NCBI RefSeq assembly: GCF_000330505.1 | Contig: NW_004191876.1 | Span: 66,826-130,825 of the forward strand | Direction of reading: 5' to 3' | From: Entamoeba invadens IP1 | Taxonomy: Eukaryota > Evosea > Mastigamoebida > Endamoebidae | Length of the DNA: 64,000 bases | Part shown: one piece after another, positions 9,844-20,016 of the stretch | Position numbering within the stretch: the first letter of the stretch is position 1 | How the letters are laid out: each line of letters begins with the position of its first letter | Notes under the pieces: model-generated | What the model was told of the DNA's origin: nothing | The model's input: only the letters and a program-made list of their open reading frames with translations | Database searches by the model: none | Translations under genes and position numbers: made by a program

Positions 9844-10419
9844 CTATACGTATACACTTTTCTCTGAAAGTGGACGTAGAACCTTTTTACTCCTCTTTTT
9901 GCGAAGCATCTGGTTGATGTCGAAATCATCAATTGCGTTCTGTTCTTCGGTGAGCATTTGTTGCTCTAAAACACCCCAACGCCCAGTCAGTTCTTCACTA
10001 ATTTCGCGGTGACTGTCAAAATGCGATGACACGTCTTTGTGTGGTTCAGTAGCAAGTTTCAATAATTTGGTGTGTTTGTCTTGCCTTTGTGAAAACGGAC
10101 GAGTCGCACGCGCGCCAAGTACAAGTTTGTAGTCCTCTGTTTGAGGGTCGTTTCGAAGGGAAATCTTCTGGTTGCAATTTTTGCAGTACACCACATACTC
10201 AAATATACGTGCGGAGAAATGAAACCCAACCGTCCGTTTTTCCGCACTTATGCGACTCCCTTTGGCAATTTGTTTGTTGCATTGCTGACACCAAATATCA
10301 AATGGCATTTTCAAGTTAACTGTCATACATCGCTTGGGTTGTGTTTGTGTGAGGGATTCGGAAAATTCGATTTGTGAGAGAAGTCCGGGGGTATCATTGT
10401 CCTCTCTTGTTATACTCAT
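9844..10419 (-). CDS. CWC16-family splicing factor, CCDC130/Saf4-like
   Basis: 191 residues. The core MPFDIWCQQCNKQIAKG, SAEKRTVGFHF, YVVYCKNCNQ and NDPQTEDYKLVLGA matches the zinc-binding core of the CWC16 family, with two CxxC pairs. A later DDFDINQMLRKKRSKK resembles the conserved DDF...MLRRRFREKKK tail of CCDC130 rather than of YJU2. Family members join the spliceosome around the catalytic steps. The protein is shorter than animal CCDC130 and its N-terminus before the core is divergent. It is convergent with the RING-CH gene, 162 nt apart. A functional spliceosome is consistent with the many introns in this window. Confidence 0.85.
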   Translation of the reverse strand: MSITREDNDTPGLLSQIEFSESLTQTQPKRCMTVNLKMPFDIWCQQCNKQIAKGSRISAEKRTVGFHFSARIFEYVVYCKNCNQKISLRNDPQTEDYKLVLGARATRPFSQRQDKHTKLLKLATEPHKDVSSHFDSHREISEELTGRWGVLEQQMLTEEQNAIDDFDINQMLRKKRSKKVLRPLSEKSVYV

Positions 10420-10823
10420 TGCTTTTTGAGTTTTAACATTTACTAAAATTTTAACAAACCATTCCTTCCCAATAATAGTCTTTTAAAAGTCCGTTATAAA
10501 TTCATCAATTAATTTACTAAACATTAATTAAAACTATAATCAAAAAAACTTAATAAATATAAAAAAAATTTCTATAAAGCTTTTGGGAATAAAAAAATAT
10601 TATTATTATAATATATTTATAATTTATTTTGTATGAAAGTATAAAGGATTCACAATAATAGCTCATTTAATTTAATTTAGGGTATTTGTCGTATTATACT
10701 TGTTAGTTAACTGTATTATATTTAATAATACATAAAGAGGTTTAATTAATGAGAAATTATTCACTGTTATTTTAACGAATACATTGTAATTAAAATGAAA
10801 CGATATGAAACTAGAAAATGGAA
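10420..10823. other. Intergenic, AT-rich, nothing recognised
   Basis: A 404-nt spacer between two minus-strand genes, dominated by A/T runs and short ATTATTATA repeats. Short open frames here have the composition of non-coding DNA. Confidence 0.6.
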
Positions 10824-11882
10824 TTAGACGATTAAACAGTCTTTCTTTTTCCCACACCCACTAAAGAGAGCTTCTTCCTTTTGTTTTTCGATATATTTTT
10901 TCATCATTTCCGAATACAACACTTTAGAGAATTCCGTTTCTTTGAGTTGGAAAGCAGTCACTCTTTGATCGATGCCAAGTAACTCAGCAAAAAGTCTTTT
11001 GAACTCTGGGAAATCAATTGTCCCACTTTTGTCTTGATCATACTTTGACATCTTCTTTTTGATGTCAGACTTGTGAAGCTTTTTGAACTTGGCCATCCCA
11101 CTGTACATCTCCTCTTTTGCTATATTCCCACCATCGTCCAAGTCCATCAACTTGAAGTACAATCGCGCAGTAATACAAAACGTCTCTGGGTCGTCAAGAC
11201 CAGCACCAGGGGTAGAGCGCTGTTTTAATGCAAGTGTGTACTCCTTCAACAACACAGCTAAACGAACAAACTCCAATTTGTTGATTTTATTGTCGTCATT
11301 GATGTCAGCAAAACTTGAATAAAGTGACATGTCGGTCTTTATTCCAAGCATTTGGATGAGTGAATTGGTTTCTTCAAAGGTCAACTGCTCACGATTTTGT
11401 GCTTTGTTCTCAAACAACTTAGACGCACTTGCGATGACTTCGTCAACTGTTGTAAAGTCTTGTGCTACTGCAAAAATGGGTTGGACCAACTTGACGAACT
11501 CATCTTGTGAAATTTTCTGCCCAACCTCACGCAGACATTCGTAAATGTTCGTTGCGCCAAATTTGCGTGCATTTTCCATCACATTTTCGACTTCACTATG
11601 TTCGATTACACCCGAATTGTCGCTATCAATCAATTTAAAGAGTAATACCGGAAGTGTGTTGGTATCGCTCTGTGAGTCAACTAACTCCATCAATCGAATG
11701 AATTCCTTTTCGTCGACTTTATTGTTATGGTTGGTGTCCGACAGTGTTACGTAGAACTTCAGTGGTCCAACATAATTTCTTGCTTGCAAGTATCTCACCA
11801 TTTCCTTCAAAGAAACTTCGGTCTTACCCTTTGCTAAATGACGGAAGTCTTGTGAGTAATTTGGTTTTGCTTCTTCTGCCAT
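10824..11882 (-). CDS. Five-EF-hand calcium-binding protein with C-terminal CaaX box
   Basis: 352 residues. Canonical 12-residue calcium loops start near residues 49, 86, 193, 247 and 282 (for example DSDNSGVIEHSE and DQDKSGTIDFPE). The segment between the second and third hands (98-190) is helical and probably contains degenerate hands. The protein ends KKKDCLIV: a Cys-aliphatic-aliphatic-Val CaaX motif after a basic patch, predicting prenylation and membrane attachment. It is larger than calmodulin and arranged like a penta-EF or grainin-like protein, but I do not assign a named family. A role coupling calcium to membranes is inference. Confidence 0.85.
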   Translation of the reverse strand: MAEEAKPNYSQDFRHLAKGKTEVSLKEMVRYLQARNYVGPLKFYVTLSDTNHNNKVDEKEFIRLMELVDSQSDTNTLPVLLFKLIDSDNSGVIEHSEVENVMENARKFGATNIYECLREVGQKISQDEFVKLVQPIFAVAQDFTTVDEVIASASKLFENKAQNREQLTFEETNSLIQMLGIKTDMSLYSSFADINDDNKINKLEFVRLAVLLKEYTLALKQRSTPGAGLDDPETFCITARLYFKLMDLDDGGNIAKEEMYSGMAKFKKLHKSDIKKKMSKYDQDKSGTIDFPEFKRLFAELLGIDQRVTAFQLKETEFSKVLYSEMMKKYIEKQKEEALFSGCGKKKDCLIV

Positions 11883-12253
11883 TGTCTTCTGTTTTTCGAA
11901 TTCCTCTTAGTTTGAAGTCTGTTTCATATGGTGTTTCACTCTTTAACTTCTTTTTAATTGTTAAAACTATTCTAATAGAAATGGTATTATTTGTAATATA
12001 AAAAATAACTCCAAATCGATTGTTTTTGCTTTCAAATTACACAGTTAAATCTACATTTTACTGAAATCTAGCAACATCTGTGTATGGTGTTAGTATGTCT
12101 TTTGTGTCAGGTTTATTATTATAATTTAAATTATAATAGTAAAATTAAAAAATAGCATAAAATAATTTGTTTAAAAAATTGTAGTATTGATAATATCAGC
12201 AAATATTTTCGAAATACTCCGGCATCAAATGACATGATTTTGAATATTATGGA
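11883..12253. other. Intergenic, AT-rich, nothing recognised
   Basis: A 371-nt spacer. It has short A/T palindromes around 12120-12140 but no gene, and no convincing GAAC core immediately upstream of the EF-hand gene. Confidence 0.5.
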
Positions 12254-13057
12254 TCAATCAAATATCATGTTGTTTGTTGATGAAGTATTTGGAATTGACT
12301 TGTTGATAAAACCTTCTTCTAGTCCGTCACACGAGTCGTCTTTTGGGAATGAGAAATTACAATCTGTTTGAGAAGACTCGCTGATGTGTTCATCTTGGCT
12401 ATGTTGCAAAGAGTCGATAATTATTTCTTCCTTTGGTTGAGTTGTATAAATATCATTGTTTAAGTCGCTTTGTCCGATCGTTTCTGGTTTCAATGAAGAA
12501 TGAGAAGTGTTTTGTTGACTAAGAAGTAACTCATTTTGAAAGAAATTTTCAACTTTTTCGAATGTATATGATGAGTGTGTTTTTAAGAATTCCCTAACTT
12601 GATCAATATACTTTTTACTTATCATCGCAATTTTTTCTTTGTCCAATCTCATGTCGTGAAATTCAAAAGACTGAATGGACGGCATTACTACTTTCCCTTT
12701 TGCCTCTTTGGTGTTTTTAGACGAAAACTTGAAGCCAATCTCTTCGAGTTCTTTTCTCATGGAGTTGATTAAACAATTTTGTATAGACTCCGTTTTTTGT
12801 CTTTTACTTTTTACGAAAGACGAGTCTGTATCAGCTTTCTTCATTAAGGATTCAAAGTGTGGAGATTTAATTTTTTCAATTTCAACCATTTTTGTCGATT
12901 TTTGGGCTTTTCGCTTTGAGACTGTACAAATCACTGGGCAAATATTGTTACTATAGAGCAGTATAATTAACATCCTACTCATGTCTTTCCACTCGTTGGA
13001 ATTTTTGCGGTTGATGACATTTGCTTTACGTCGTAACACCTCTTTGGAACACTCCAT
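12254..13057 (-). CDS. Unrecognised protein, Lys-rich N-terminal half, Ser/Asp-rich tail
   Basis: 267 residues if read without introns. Residues 1-130 are basic with nuclear-signal-like clusters (SKRKAQK, KSKRQK); 130-185 could form helices; the tail from about 190 is Ser, Gln, Asp and Glu-rich and probably disordered. A hydrophobic stretch at about 29-46 (LIILLYSNNICPVICTV) is out of character. It could be an unremoved 57-nt intron running from a GTAGGA donor to a TTTGTACAG acceptor in the right phase, but the donor is not the usual GTTTGT. No family recognised. Confidence 0.6.
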   Translation of the reverse strand: MECSKEVLRRKANVINRKNSNEWKDMSRMLIILLYSNNICPVICTVSKRKAQKSTKMVEIEKIKSPHFESLMKKADTDSSFVKSKRQKTESIQNCLINSMRKELEEIGFKFSSKNTKEAKGKVVMPSIQSFEFHDMRLDKEKIAMISKKYIDQVREFLKTHSSYTFEKVENFFQNELLLSQQNTSHSSLKPETIGQSDLNNDIYTTQPKEEIIIDSLQHSQDEHISESSQTDCNFSFPKDDSCDGLEEGFINKSIPNTSSTNNMIFD

Positions 13058-14887
13058 GTTTTGTGATTTGTTAGAACAAAAGCTTCAAATAATGTCTCAA
13101 CAAAACCTCAACACAAAATAAGTCATTACAACAGAAATTTTAGCTTGTATTAACGCAAAAAATGCCAACAAATTTGTACCATATATTTATAAATCAAATA
13201 GTATATAAATAATACAATATTCATCGATAGCAAGAAATAATGGCGAGAACAAGTTGAATTCGCTCGTATTATTTTTCTTTAGCTTAATTACAAGTAGTTT
13301 ATATTAAACATATTAAAATATATTAAATGTGTAATTATAATAATATCAACAAGCGATTTGTTTGTATTTGTATAAGGAGTAGAAGACTTAGAGCATACGT
13401 TTTGTTGTCCCGAAATTTTTTTTCTCGAGTTAATTGAAACGAATATAATAAAAAATGAATAAAAGACTTTTAAAAAAAAGCTGTTACAACTCAAAAAAGT
13501 TTCAATCATCAATCGATTTTGACGTTTTTAATTAAAAACAAACTCAAAATGAATTAAAGAAATCAAAACAAAAAATACAAAACAAAGTTATATCAAATTA
13601 TATGAATAACAAACATTGGCGATAACTAATATGTTTTTATATGTTGTTGATATCAATAACAGTAAATAGTCGACAAAGTTAACAATGTAGGTTCGTCACT
13701 TGGTGAATTGAAAATAAGCATATTTGTGATTTTTATTCATAAATTAGTGGTTGTTGGACACATATTGTTTTTGATTAAACAATTTTTGTTTTCAAATTAT
13801 TTATAACGTACTTTTTTTGATGCATAATTTTTTTCTTTATTTGTGTTAATTTTCGTTTAATTAATTTTTGATCAATAACACATTAACACTTAAAATAACA
13901 CCCTTATTTTTGTTTTGACCTGTTTTACGAGGGATATTAATCCAATTTTTGATAATTTTCCTTTTTTGGCTTGTGTATTGTTTATGAACATAATATATAC
14001 TCTAAAAAAAACGGAAATTTATTTAATAAACTCGATATTTCCCGATTTTTAGACCATTTGAATTTTGTTCAATGTTATTTAAAGTGTTAAAAACGAAATT
14101 CAGCGTTATTTGACAAAATTGTAATATTACAGTTGGGCCATTAAACCTTCGCCCAGCAAATTAACCTTAGCCTAAAGAAAAACTAATTATTTTCTATTGT
14201 TATATTAAAATAATAAACTATACCAATATAAAAGTCAATTTTTTAAAATATTTGTTTTTTTAGTAAAAACCCGTGTTTTTAAAGAAAAATATAGTAATTT
14301 CTTTGGGCTAAAGTACATTTCCAGGGCTTAGGTTCATTTTCCCTACTGTAATAATGCCATTAATTTATGAAAAAAAATATTAAAATTATATAAAATTTGG
14401 TTGAATTGTCAGTTTGTAAAAATCAAAGACTGATGAATTTTTATTAACAATTTAATAGTATATTCATGATATTTTCCTAATATTTCAAAAATAAAATAAT
14501 ATATTTTTTATATTATAATCTGAAAAATATTATTATTATTTAGTTTACTTTTTTTTTCAAAATATAATCTCTCATAAAAATAAAACAATTGATTGGAAAT
14601 TTCCAAGAAAAAAAAAACTGATTATAAACATTTAACTATAATTTAATTATATTTAATTATAATAGATAGATAGAACTGAATCAAAAATCACAACACATTT
14701 CCAAAACCAACTCGATAGATTGGTTTGAAAAAACCATACGGCAATTTTTACTTTTTTTATCCTTTAAAAACAATAATACTATCAACAAAATAATAATATA
14801 TTAGTAATTAATTAACAATAAAATACAATCTACACTATTCTTATTAAAAAACCATATTAAAAAGCCCTTTAAAACTAAAAAAATAAG
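13058..14887. other. Long AT-rich intergenic region holding one TIR element
   Basis: 1.8 kb without a supportable gene. Apart from the inverted-repeat element at 14130-14348 it consists of A/T-rich simple sequence. The phrase TATTTCCCGATTT with ACCAT following, at about 14035, recurs with changes at about 40005, a possible trace of a dispersed repeat. Confidence 0.6.
14130..14348. mobile_element. 219-bp MITE-like element, 51-bp imperfect TIRs, TA flanks
   Basis: The left end (14130-14180) and right end (14298-14348) are inverted repeats starting CAGT and ending AAAGAAA, identical at about 38 of 51 positions. Both ends abut TA (14128-14129 and 14349-14350), the target preference of Tc1/mariner transposons. 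The interior is AT-rich with no coding potential. Interpreted as a decayed non-autonomous DNA transposon. Confidence 0.65.
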
Positions 14888-16439
14888 ATGTTGCTTCTAC
14901 TATTGGTCAGCATAGCGCTTTCTAAATATCCTGTGATCTACGAGATATCCACTAGACCATGGTTATACGAGTTGTCAAAAAAGACTGGGAAGACACTGAC
15001 TAAGTTGAGAGATATCCCATTGACTGAGTTTGACACGCTTAAGAACAAAGGCATTGACTATGTGTGGATGATGGGTGTTTGGCAATTAGGAGACTACGGC
15101 CTCCAAATCGACAAAAAGTCCGACTTCTCCTCTGTTCTCCCGGGATACACCCAAGACGATATTATTGGGTCACCATACGCTATCACGGAGTATACCTGCA
15201 ACACTGAGTTGGGCAGCGATTCCGACATTCAGTGGTTAAGACAACAACTCAACGCTAAAGGTATCAAGTTAATGCTCGACTTTGTACCAAACCATTCAGC
15301 CTGTGATGCTGCAGAAGTGACTTCAAAATCAAAATTATATATCAGAGCGGGGACTTCAGGGTCATACGATTCCAAGTATTACTTACCAAATGGTGTAGCT
15401 CATGGAAAGTTTGTTTTATATTTTTAATCATTAAATTAATAACTTATTATTGTATAACACTGGCATTAAGGACTTACAGTGCAGAGACCCATACTTCGAC
15501 CCATGGCCTGATACAGCACAATGGAACTACTTTGAACCAGAGACTAGAACATTCATGACTAACAACTTATTGAAAGTTGCTTCACTTGCGGACGGTATTC
15601 GATGTGATATGGCACATCTTGACTTGAACGATGTCTTTAAGGGAACTTGGGCAAAGGAATTGGCCGCGACTGGGTACTCTGTTCCATCGACTGAATTCTG
15701 GACCGACGCCATTAAAACAGTCAAAGCGAAATACCCCAACTTGATATTAATGGCTGAGGTGTACGAAGACTGGGAAATGACCAAATTGAAAGCGTGTGGA
15801 TTTGACTATTATTATGACAAAGCTTTCTTGGATAAGTGCGAGAGTGGTGTAACTGATGTGAATAACTATGTACACTACAAGGACTTGGAATTTTTGAATA
15901 ATGGAGCACACTTCGTTGAGAACCACGATGAGAACAGAGCCGTTTATAATATGGGAAGTGTCAATAGAGCAGACGCAGCTGGTGCTATGGCCGCTACCCT
16001 CCCTGGTTTGATCTTCTTCAATCACGGACAATTCGACGGACTGAAGAACAAACTTGACGTCCACTTGAGAAGAAGTGCTGATGAAACAAAGTCGACTGTT
16101 GCTCAGAATTTCTACGCAAAACTGACTGAGATCTTGAAGAACGACGCCTTTAAAACTAAGAGCTTCTACTTTGTGTATAACGTGAATGGAGACAACGCGT
16201 GGAGATTTGCCTCGTGGATCCGTGGAACCACAACCCAATTTTTGGTTGTTGTGAATTACTCTGATGGGTATGGATGCGCTAATGTACCAATTTATAATAT
16301 CAACGGATCTGGCGATGTCAAAGTCCTTGAAATGATGTCTGGCACAGAATACACAAGAACAGGGTCGACACTGAAGTCGACTGGACTTACTGTCTGTTTG
16401 AACGCATGGGAAACACAGATTTTCAAGTACAATTACTAA
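14888..16439 (+). CDS. Secreted alpha-amylase-family glycosidase (GH13), two exons
   Basis: Exons 14888-15408 and 15485-16439 give 491 residues. The 76-nt intron starts GTTTGT and ends TGCAG; splicing yields HGKDPYFDPWPDTAQWN, which matches the GH13 pattern around region I-II. A signal peptide (MLLLLLVSIALS) predicts secretion or lysosomal delivery. All four GH13 signature regions are present: DFVPNHS, GIRCDMAHL with the Asp nucleophile, MAEVYEDWE with the Glu acid, and ENHDENR with the transition-state Asp. It should hydrolyse alpha-1,4-glucans such as starch or glycogen. In-frame stops just inside the intron support splicing. Alternative acceptors at 15470 and 15479 are out of phase with the GTTTGT donor. 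Confidence 0.93.
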
Positions 16440-16556
16440 ATGAATTCTCAGTGACATTTGGATGTTATTACCATCACAACTTATACCATTCATAAATTAA
16501 AGACACTCAATAATTAATATATTACTAATAAGAAGTAGTATTATTTGGAATACAAC

Positions 16557-17465
16557 TCACAAAATGGTTTGGAGTTGCTCAATTTGCCTATTTGAAAGGG
16601 TGACAGGGTATTTCACGACAAATTTCACAACTAAATTGCCACAAAGTCCATTGGTATCTCTCATCCCTAACCCCCGGAGCACTTCAGACCCATCCGTTGT
16701 GTACAAATTCTCAAACGTCGTGTCATATGTCTTCCCATCAATTCCTTTGATGGCGCGTCGAAACGTTTCTGACAAATACTCGTCAAGGCTCACTGCTAAG
16801 TTCATTTCTAAATCCTTTCCAGAAAGCGTGAACCGGTCGTGCTTGAGTACACAAAGAGTAAACACAATGTCTCCCGTTTCAAATCCGGGTCGCTCACTCC
16901 CCATCCCCTCATAACGCAGCTTCGTCCCATTCTTCAAACCAGCTGGGACTTCAACTCGTATCGTCTTTTTCATGGAATTTTTCCAGCCCCCTTCCCACGT
17001 GTCAACGTAAACAGAAAAGTCACCCTTTTTGCCATTATACAGCTCCTCAAGTGTCATGTTGAGAGACACATTCGTGTCGGCAAGTTTCCTCTTGCGTCGT
17101 GAAAACTCGCGAAACGATGAGCCAAAAACCTCTTCAAAAAATGAAAAAGCGTCTCCCCCTCTTTGACCAAAGCGGAATGGGAAATCGCCAGCCCCAGGGC
17201 TATGTGAAAACGGCGAACGAGTCTGCGGAGAAAGGCCCGCCATGCCATAACGGTCATATAACCCTCGTTTGTCTTTGTCGGAGAGGACACTGTACGCCTC
17301 GGAAATCTCTTGGAACTTCAATTTGGCACTTTCTTGTGACTCTTTGTCTTGCGCCACTCTGTCAGGGTGATATTTTAACGCCTTTTTCTTGTACGCTTTC
17401 TTTAACTCGTCGTCAGTCGCCGTTTTTGTCACATCAAGTATCGCATAGAAATCCTTCTCCGACAT
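16557..17465 (-). CDS. Class II (DNAJB-type) Hsp40 co-chaperone
   Basis: 302 residues. An N-terminal J domain (about 4-72) with the HPD triad stimulates Hsp70 ATPase. A short Gly/Phe-rich linker with a phosphorylation-prone SPQTRSPF stretch (about 78-105) follows. Two C-terminal beta-sandwich substrate-binding domains occupy about 128-300 (TLEELYNGKKG, VPAGLKNGTKLRYEGMG, GLGMRDTNGLCGNLVVKF). There is no CxxCxGxG zinc finger, so it is type II, and it is probably cytosolic. A GAAC (GTTC on the plus strand at 17474-17477) stands 9 nt upstream of the ATG. The cysteine protease gene diverges from it across a 686-nt spacer. Confidence 0.95.
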   Translation of the reverse strand: MSEKDFYAILDVTKTATDDELKKAYKKKALKYHPDRVAQDKESQESAKLKFQEISEAYSVLSDKDKRGLYDRYGMAGLSPQTRSPFSHSPGAGDFPFRFGQRGGDAFSFFEEVFGSSFREFSRRKRKLADTNVSLNMTLEELYNGKKGDFSVYVDTWEGGWKNSMKKTIRVEVPAGLKNGTKLRYEGMGSERPGFETGDIVFTLCVLKHDRFTLSGKDLEMNLAVSLDEYLSETFRRAIKGIDGKTYDTTFENLYTTDGSEVLRGLGMRDTNGLCGNLVVKFVVKYPVTLSNRQIEQLQTIL

Positions 17466-18151
17466 CGTTAAGTGTTCTGATTCTAGTTCTTTGATTTTAC
17501 TATTGATTATTATTTCTTACTATTATCAACACTATTCATTATAGTAAAAAAAACAATTAAATGTATTATTAAATATGGTGACATATAATAATTATAATTT
17601 AATTATATTGATATATACTTCTAATTAATGTTGTTATTTAAAGTACAATGACATTTTTATTATTGTACAACTCATTTTTTTTTAAATTAGTATTTTTTTT
17701 TAATTAAAAATTCTATAATTTATTAAAAGCTACCAGTTTTTGGAAAATGCCACAAAATATTTATTTAAAAAAATTTGATAATTTTTTTCTAAAACTTACA
17801 AATTTATTGTAAAATCCAATAAAAACTGATTGTATTGAATATTAAATTAAAACCTAATTCAAAAGGAAATGATTGATTGTTTTTTGTTTTTTGGTATTCA
17901 TCAATAAACTATTTTTAATAGTACTTAATGGTTCAGTAATAATAATAACATAAAAATATTTATTTATTATTTATTAAAAAAACTTTTGATCTTTTTTTGG
18001 TAACTTTTGAAAGAAATTTGTAAAAAACAACGGGATGTAAATTATAAAAATAAAACCAATTTTCTTTGAACGAAAATTTTTTGATTTTGAATGAAATAAT
18101 GTTGTTTTCTTATAGAAATAAGACTTCGTGTTGTATCTTGAAAAGACATCA
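17466..18151. other. Divergent intergenic region between DnaJ and cysteine protease genes
   Basis: 686 nt of AT-rich DNA, presumably carrying both promoters. GAAC cores for the DnaJ gene are at 17474-17477 and 17486-17489 on the minus strand. Nothing else was recognised. Confidence 0.5.
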
Positions 18152-19597
18152 ATGTTACTCTTGACTTTGATATCAATTTGTTTAGCTACAGACCGTCAGG
18201 CCGAGTTGTTGAAACCAATTATGTCATTATGTGCACAGAAAAAGTATAGCTCTGCGTTTGCTTCATACAAAATGCTCTTTCAAAAGAGTTACAATACACA
18301 GAGCGAGGAATTAAGACGTCTTGCAATTTTTGCCGTTTGTTTCTTTAATATTTTTTGGGTCAATACAATAACACAAAGGACAAGTCTCGTTTTATTGCGG
18401 AGTTCAACACACAACGCAAGTCATCCAACGACGCACTTTTAGGATTGAACAACCTTTCTGACTTGACTACTGACGAATTTGCTCGTATATACCTTGGTGG
18501 GAAGAAGCCATCCCCCGTTACCAACACACTTCCCAGTCAAACAGTTGCAGAACAAAAGACAACTGTGTATAAAAGTATTCACAAGAAAGAATCGACATTG
18601 CCCAATCTATTCACTCTTTGTGGGTCTTACACAGCTTTCAACACAGAAAGAGATGGCAAAGACAACCATTGCTATAGTGGTATCAACCAAAATTTATGTG
18701 GGTGTTGTTACGCCGCCTCAATAGCAAATTATTTGCAGGTCAAACATCATATCAACAACGGTGAAGTTGTACAGTACTCCCCACAACAGTTCATTGACTG
18801 TACTGGTTTGTTTTAACATTGAATCGTTACGCTACTTATAACAAGGTGGAAATTCTAAAGCGTGTTGTGGCGGGTTTTCGTATGATGTTCTGGACTTCAA
18901 CAGAGCATTCGCACCGATGTCTGAGTACAATTACAGAGACAGTGAAACCGAGTGCCAAACCAACTACACGACGAAAAGCAAATTGTGTTACAAGATCAAC
19001 AAAGCCACACAAAAGTTGGTGGACTACAAAGAGTATAAAATTACTTCTTATGCTGAATTTAAACAGATCATATATGATAATAATGGGGGTGTCAGTGGGG
19101 TTTACGTTCCTCTCAGTGGGAGTATAACTTCAGTCTGGCAGAATTACAAAAGTGGTGTGATGGACTTATCTGGAGCTTGTGGCGATATTAATAACAACAA
19201 CATCCCAACAAATCATATGGTTGATGTGATAGGGTTCGGTACTCAGTCGTCGGGATCAGGGTCTCCTGACTTTATCACAGTTCGAAACTCTTGGGGCGAC
19301 GATTGGGGAGATCAAGGAACAGCACGGATATCAATGGATGCAGTCTGTGGTATTGGCGGATGCGATGGAGACAAAACTGGTAAATGTCCACACCCAACTT
19401 TCATCACTATAAACACTGAAGTCACCAAACAAACAGGCGACCTCAAAGAGCAGTACGGCTGTTTGGAAGGAAAATGTGACAAAACGATTTGTGATGGGAG
19501 TGAGTGTGTGTCTAAGAGCGAAGAATTGCCACCAAAAAGTGTGGGTTGTATGCAGTTAACAATAGTTGCTGTGTTGGTGGTGATGTTTTGGTTGTGA
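18152..19597 (+). CDS. Papain-like cysteine protease with C-terminal membrane or GPI signal, three exons
   Basis: Exons 18152-18334, 18379-18805 and 18846-19597 give 453 residues. Both introns are tiny (44 and 40 nt), start GTTTGT and end AAG. The reconstructed junctions read IFADKSRFIAEFN and DCTGGGNSKACCGG, as expected for the family. A signal peptide (about 1-15) is followed by an I29-type pro-domain with RRLAIFA and AEFNTQ. The mature C1A domain has the catalytic Cys in LCGCCYAAS, His in NHMVDVIGFG and Asn in RNSWGDDWG. The usual Trp after the active Cys is Tyr. A hydrophobic C-terminus (MQLTIVAVLVVMFWL) resembles the membrane-anchored family B proteases of Entamoeba. Such enzymes act in lysosomes or at the surface in protein digestion. 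Confidence 0.92.
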
Positions 19598-20016
19598 TTT
19601 TGAATTACAAAATTTCTTTACTATGTTATTTATTATTTATTTATTACAATACTTTACTAATTATTAATAGTAATTCAATGCATTACTAATAGTATTTCAT
19701 TAGTATAGTATTAATTAATTATATCATGAGTGAAATTAATTAATAGAATCCCATAATTTAAAAAACTCGATATTAACTACTATTAACAAGGATATTCAAA
19801 TTAGAAAAAGAAATGATGATTATTTGTACCGCCCCAGTCTTAGAAATTCGTGCTGAATGGGAGTAATCTGATTCTTTTTGTTATTTAACTTGTTTTTGAC
19901 TGGTAAATATAAAGTAGTTACAAGAATCATTCAATTGAAGATGTTGAGTATTGTATTATTCTTATTATATAGTAAATAATAACTGACGTTATTAAAAACA
20001 ATTTAACAAAAACGTC
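19598..20016. other. Convergent intergenic region, AT-rich
   Basis: 419 nt between the ends of the protease gene and the collagen-like gene, with T-rich and ATTAAT stretches suited to polyadenylation on both strands. No gene seen. Confidence 0.5.

Noticed and set aside
13288..13512. 74-codon minus-strand frame
   Set aside because: Low-complexity composition and no supporting context.
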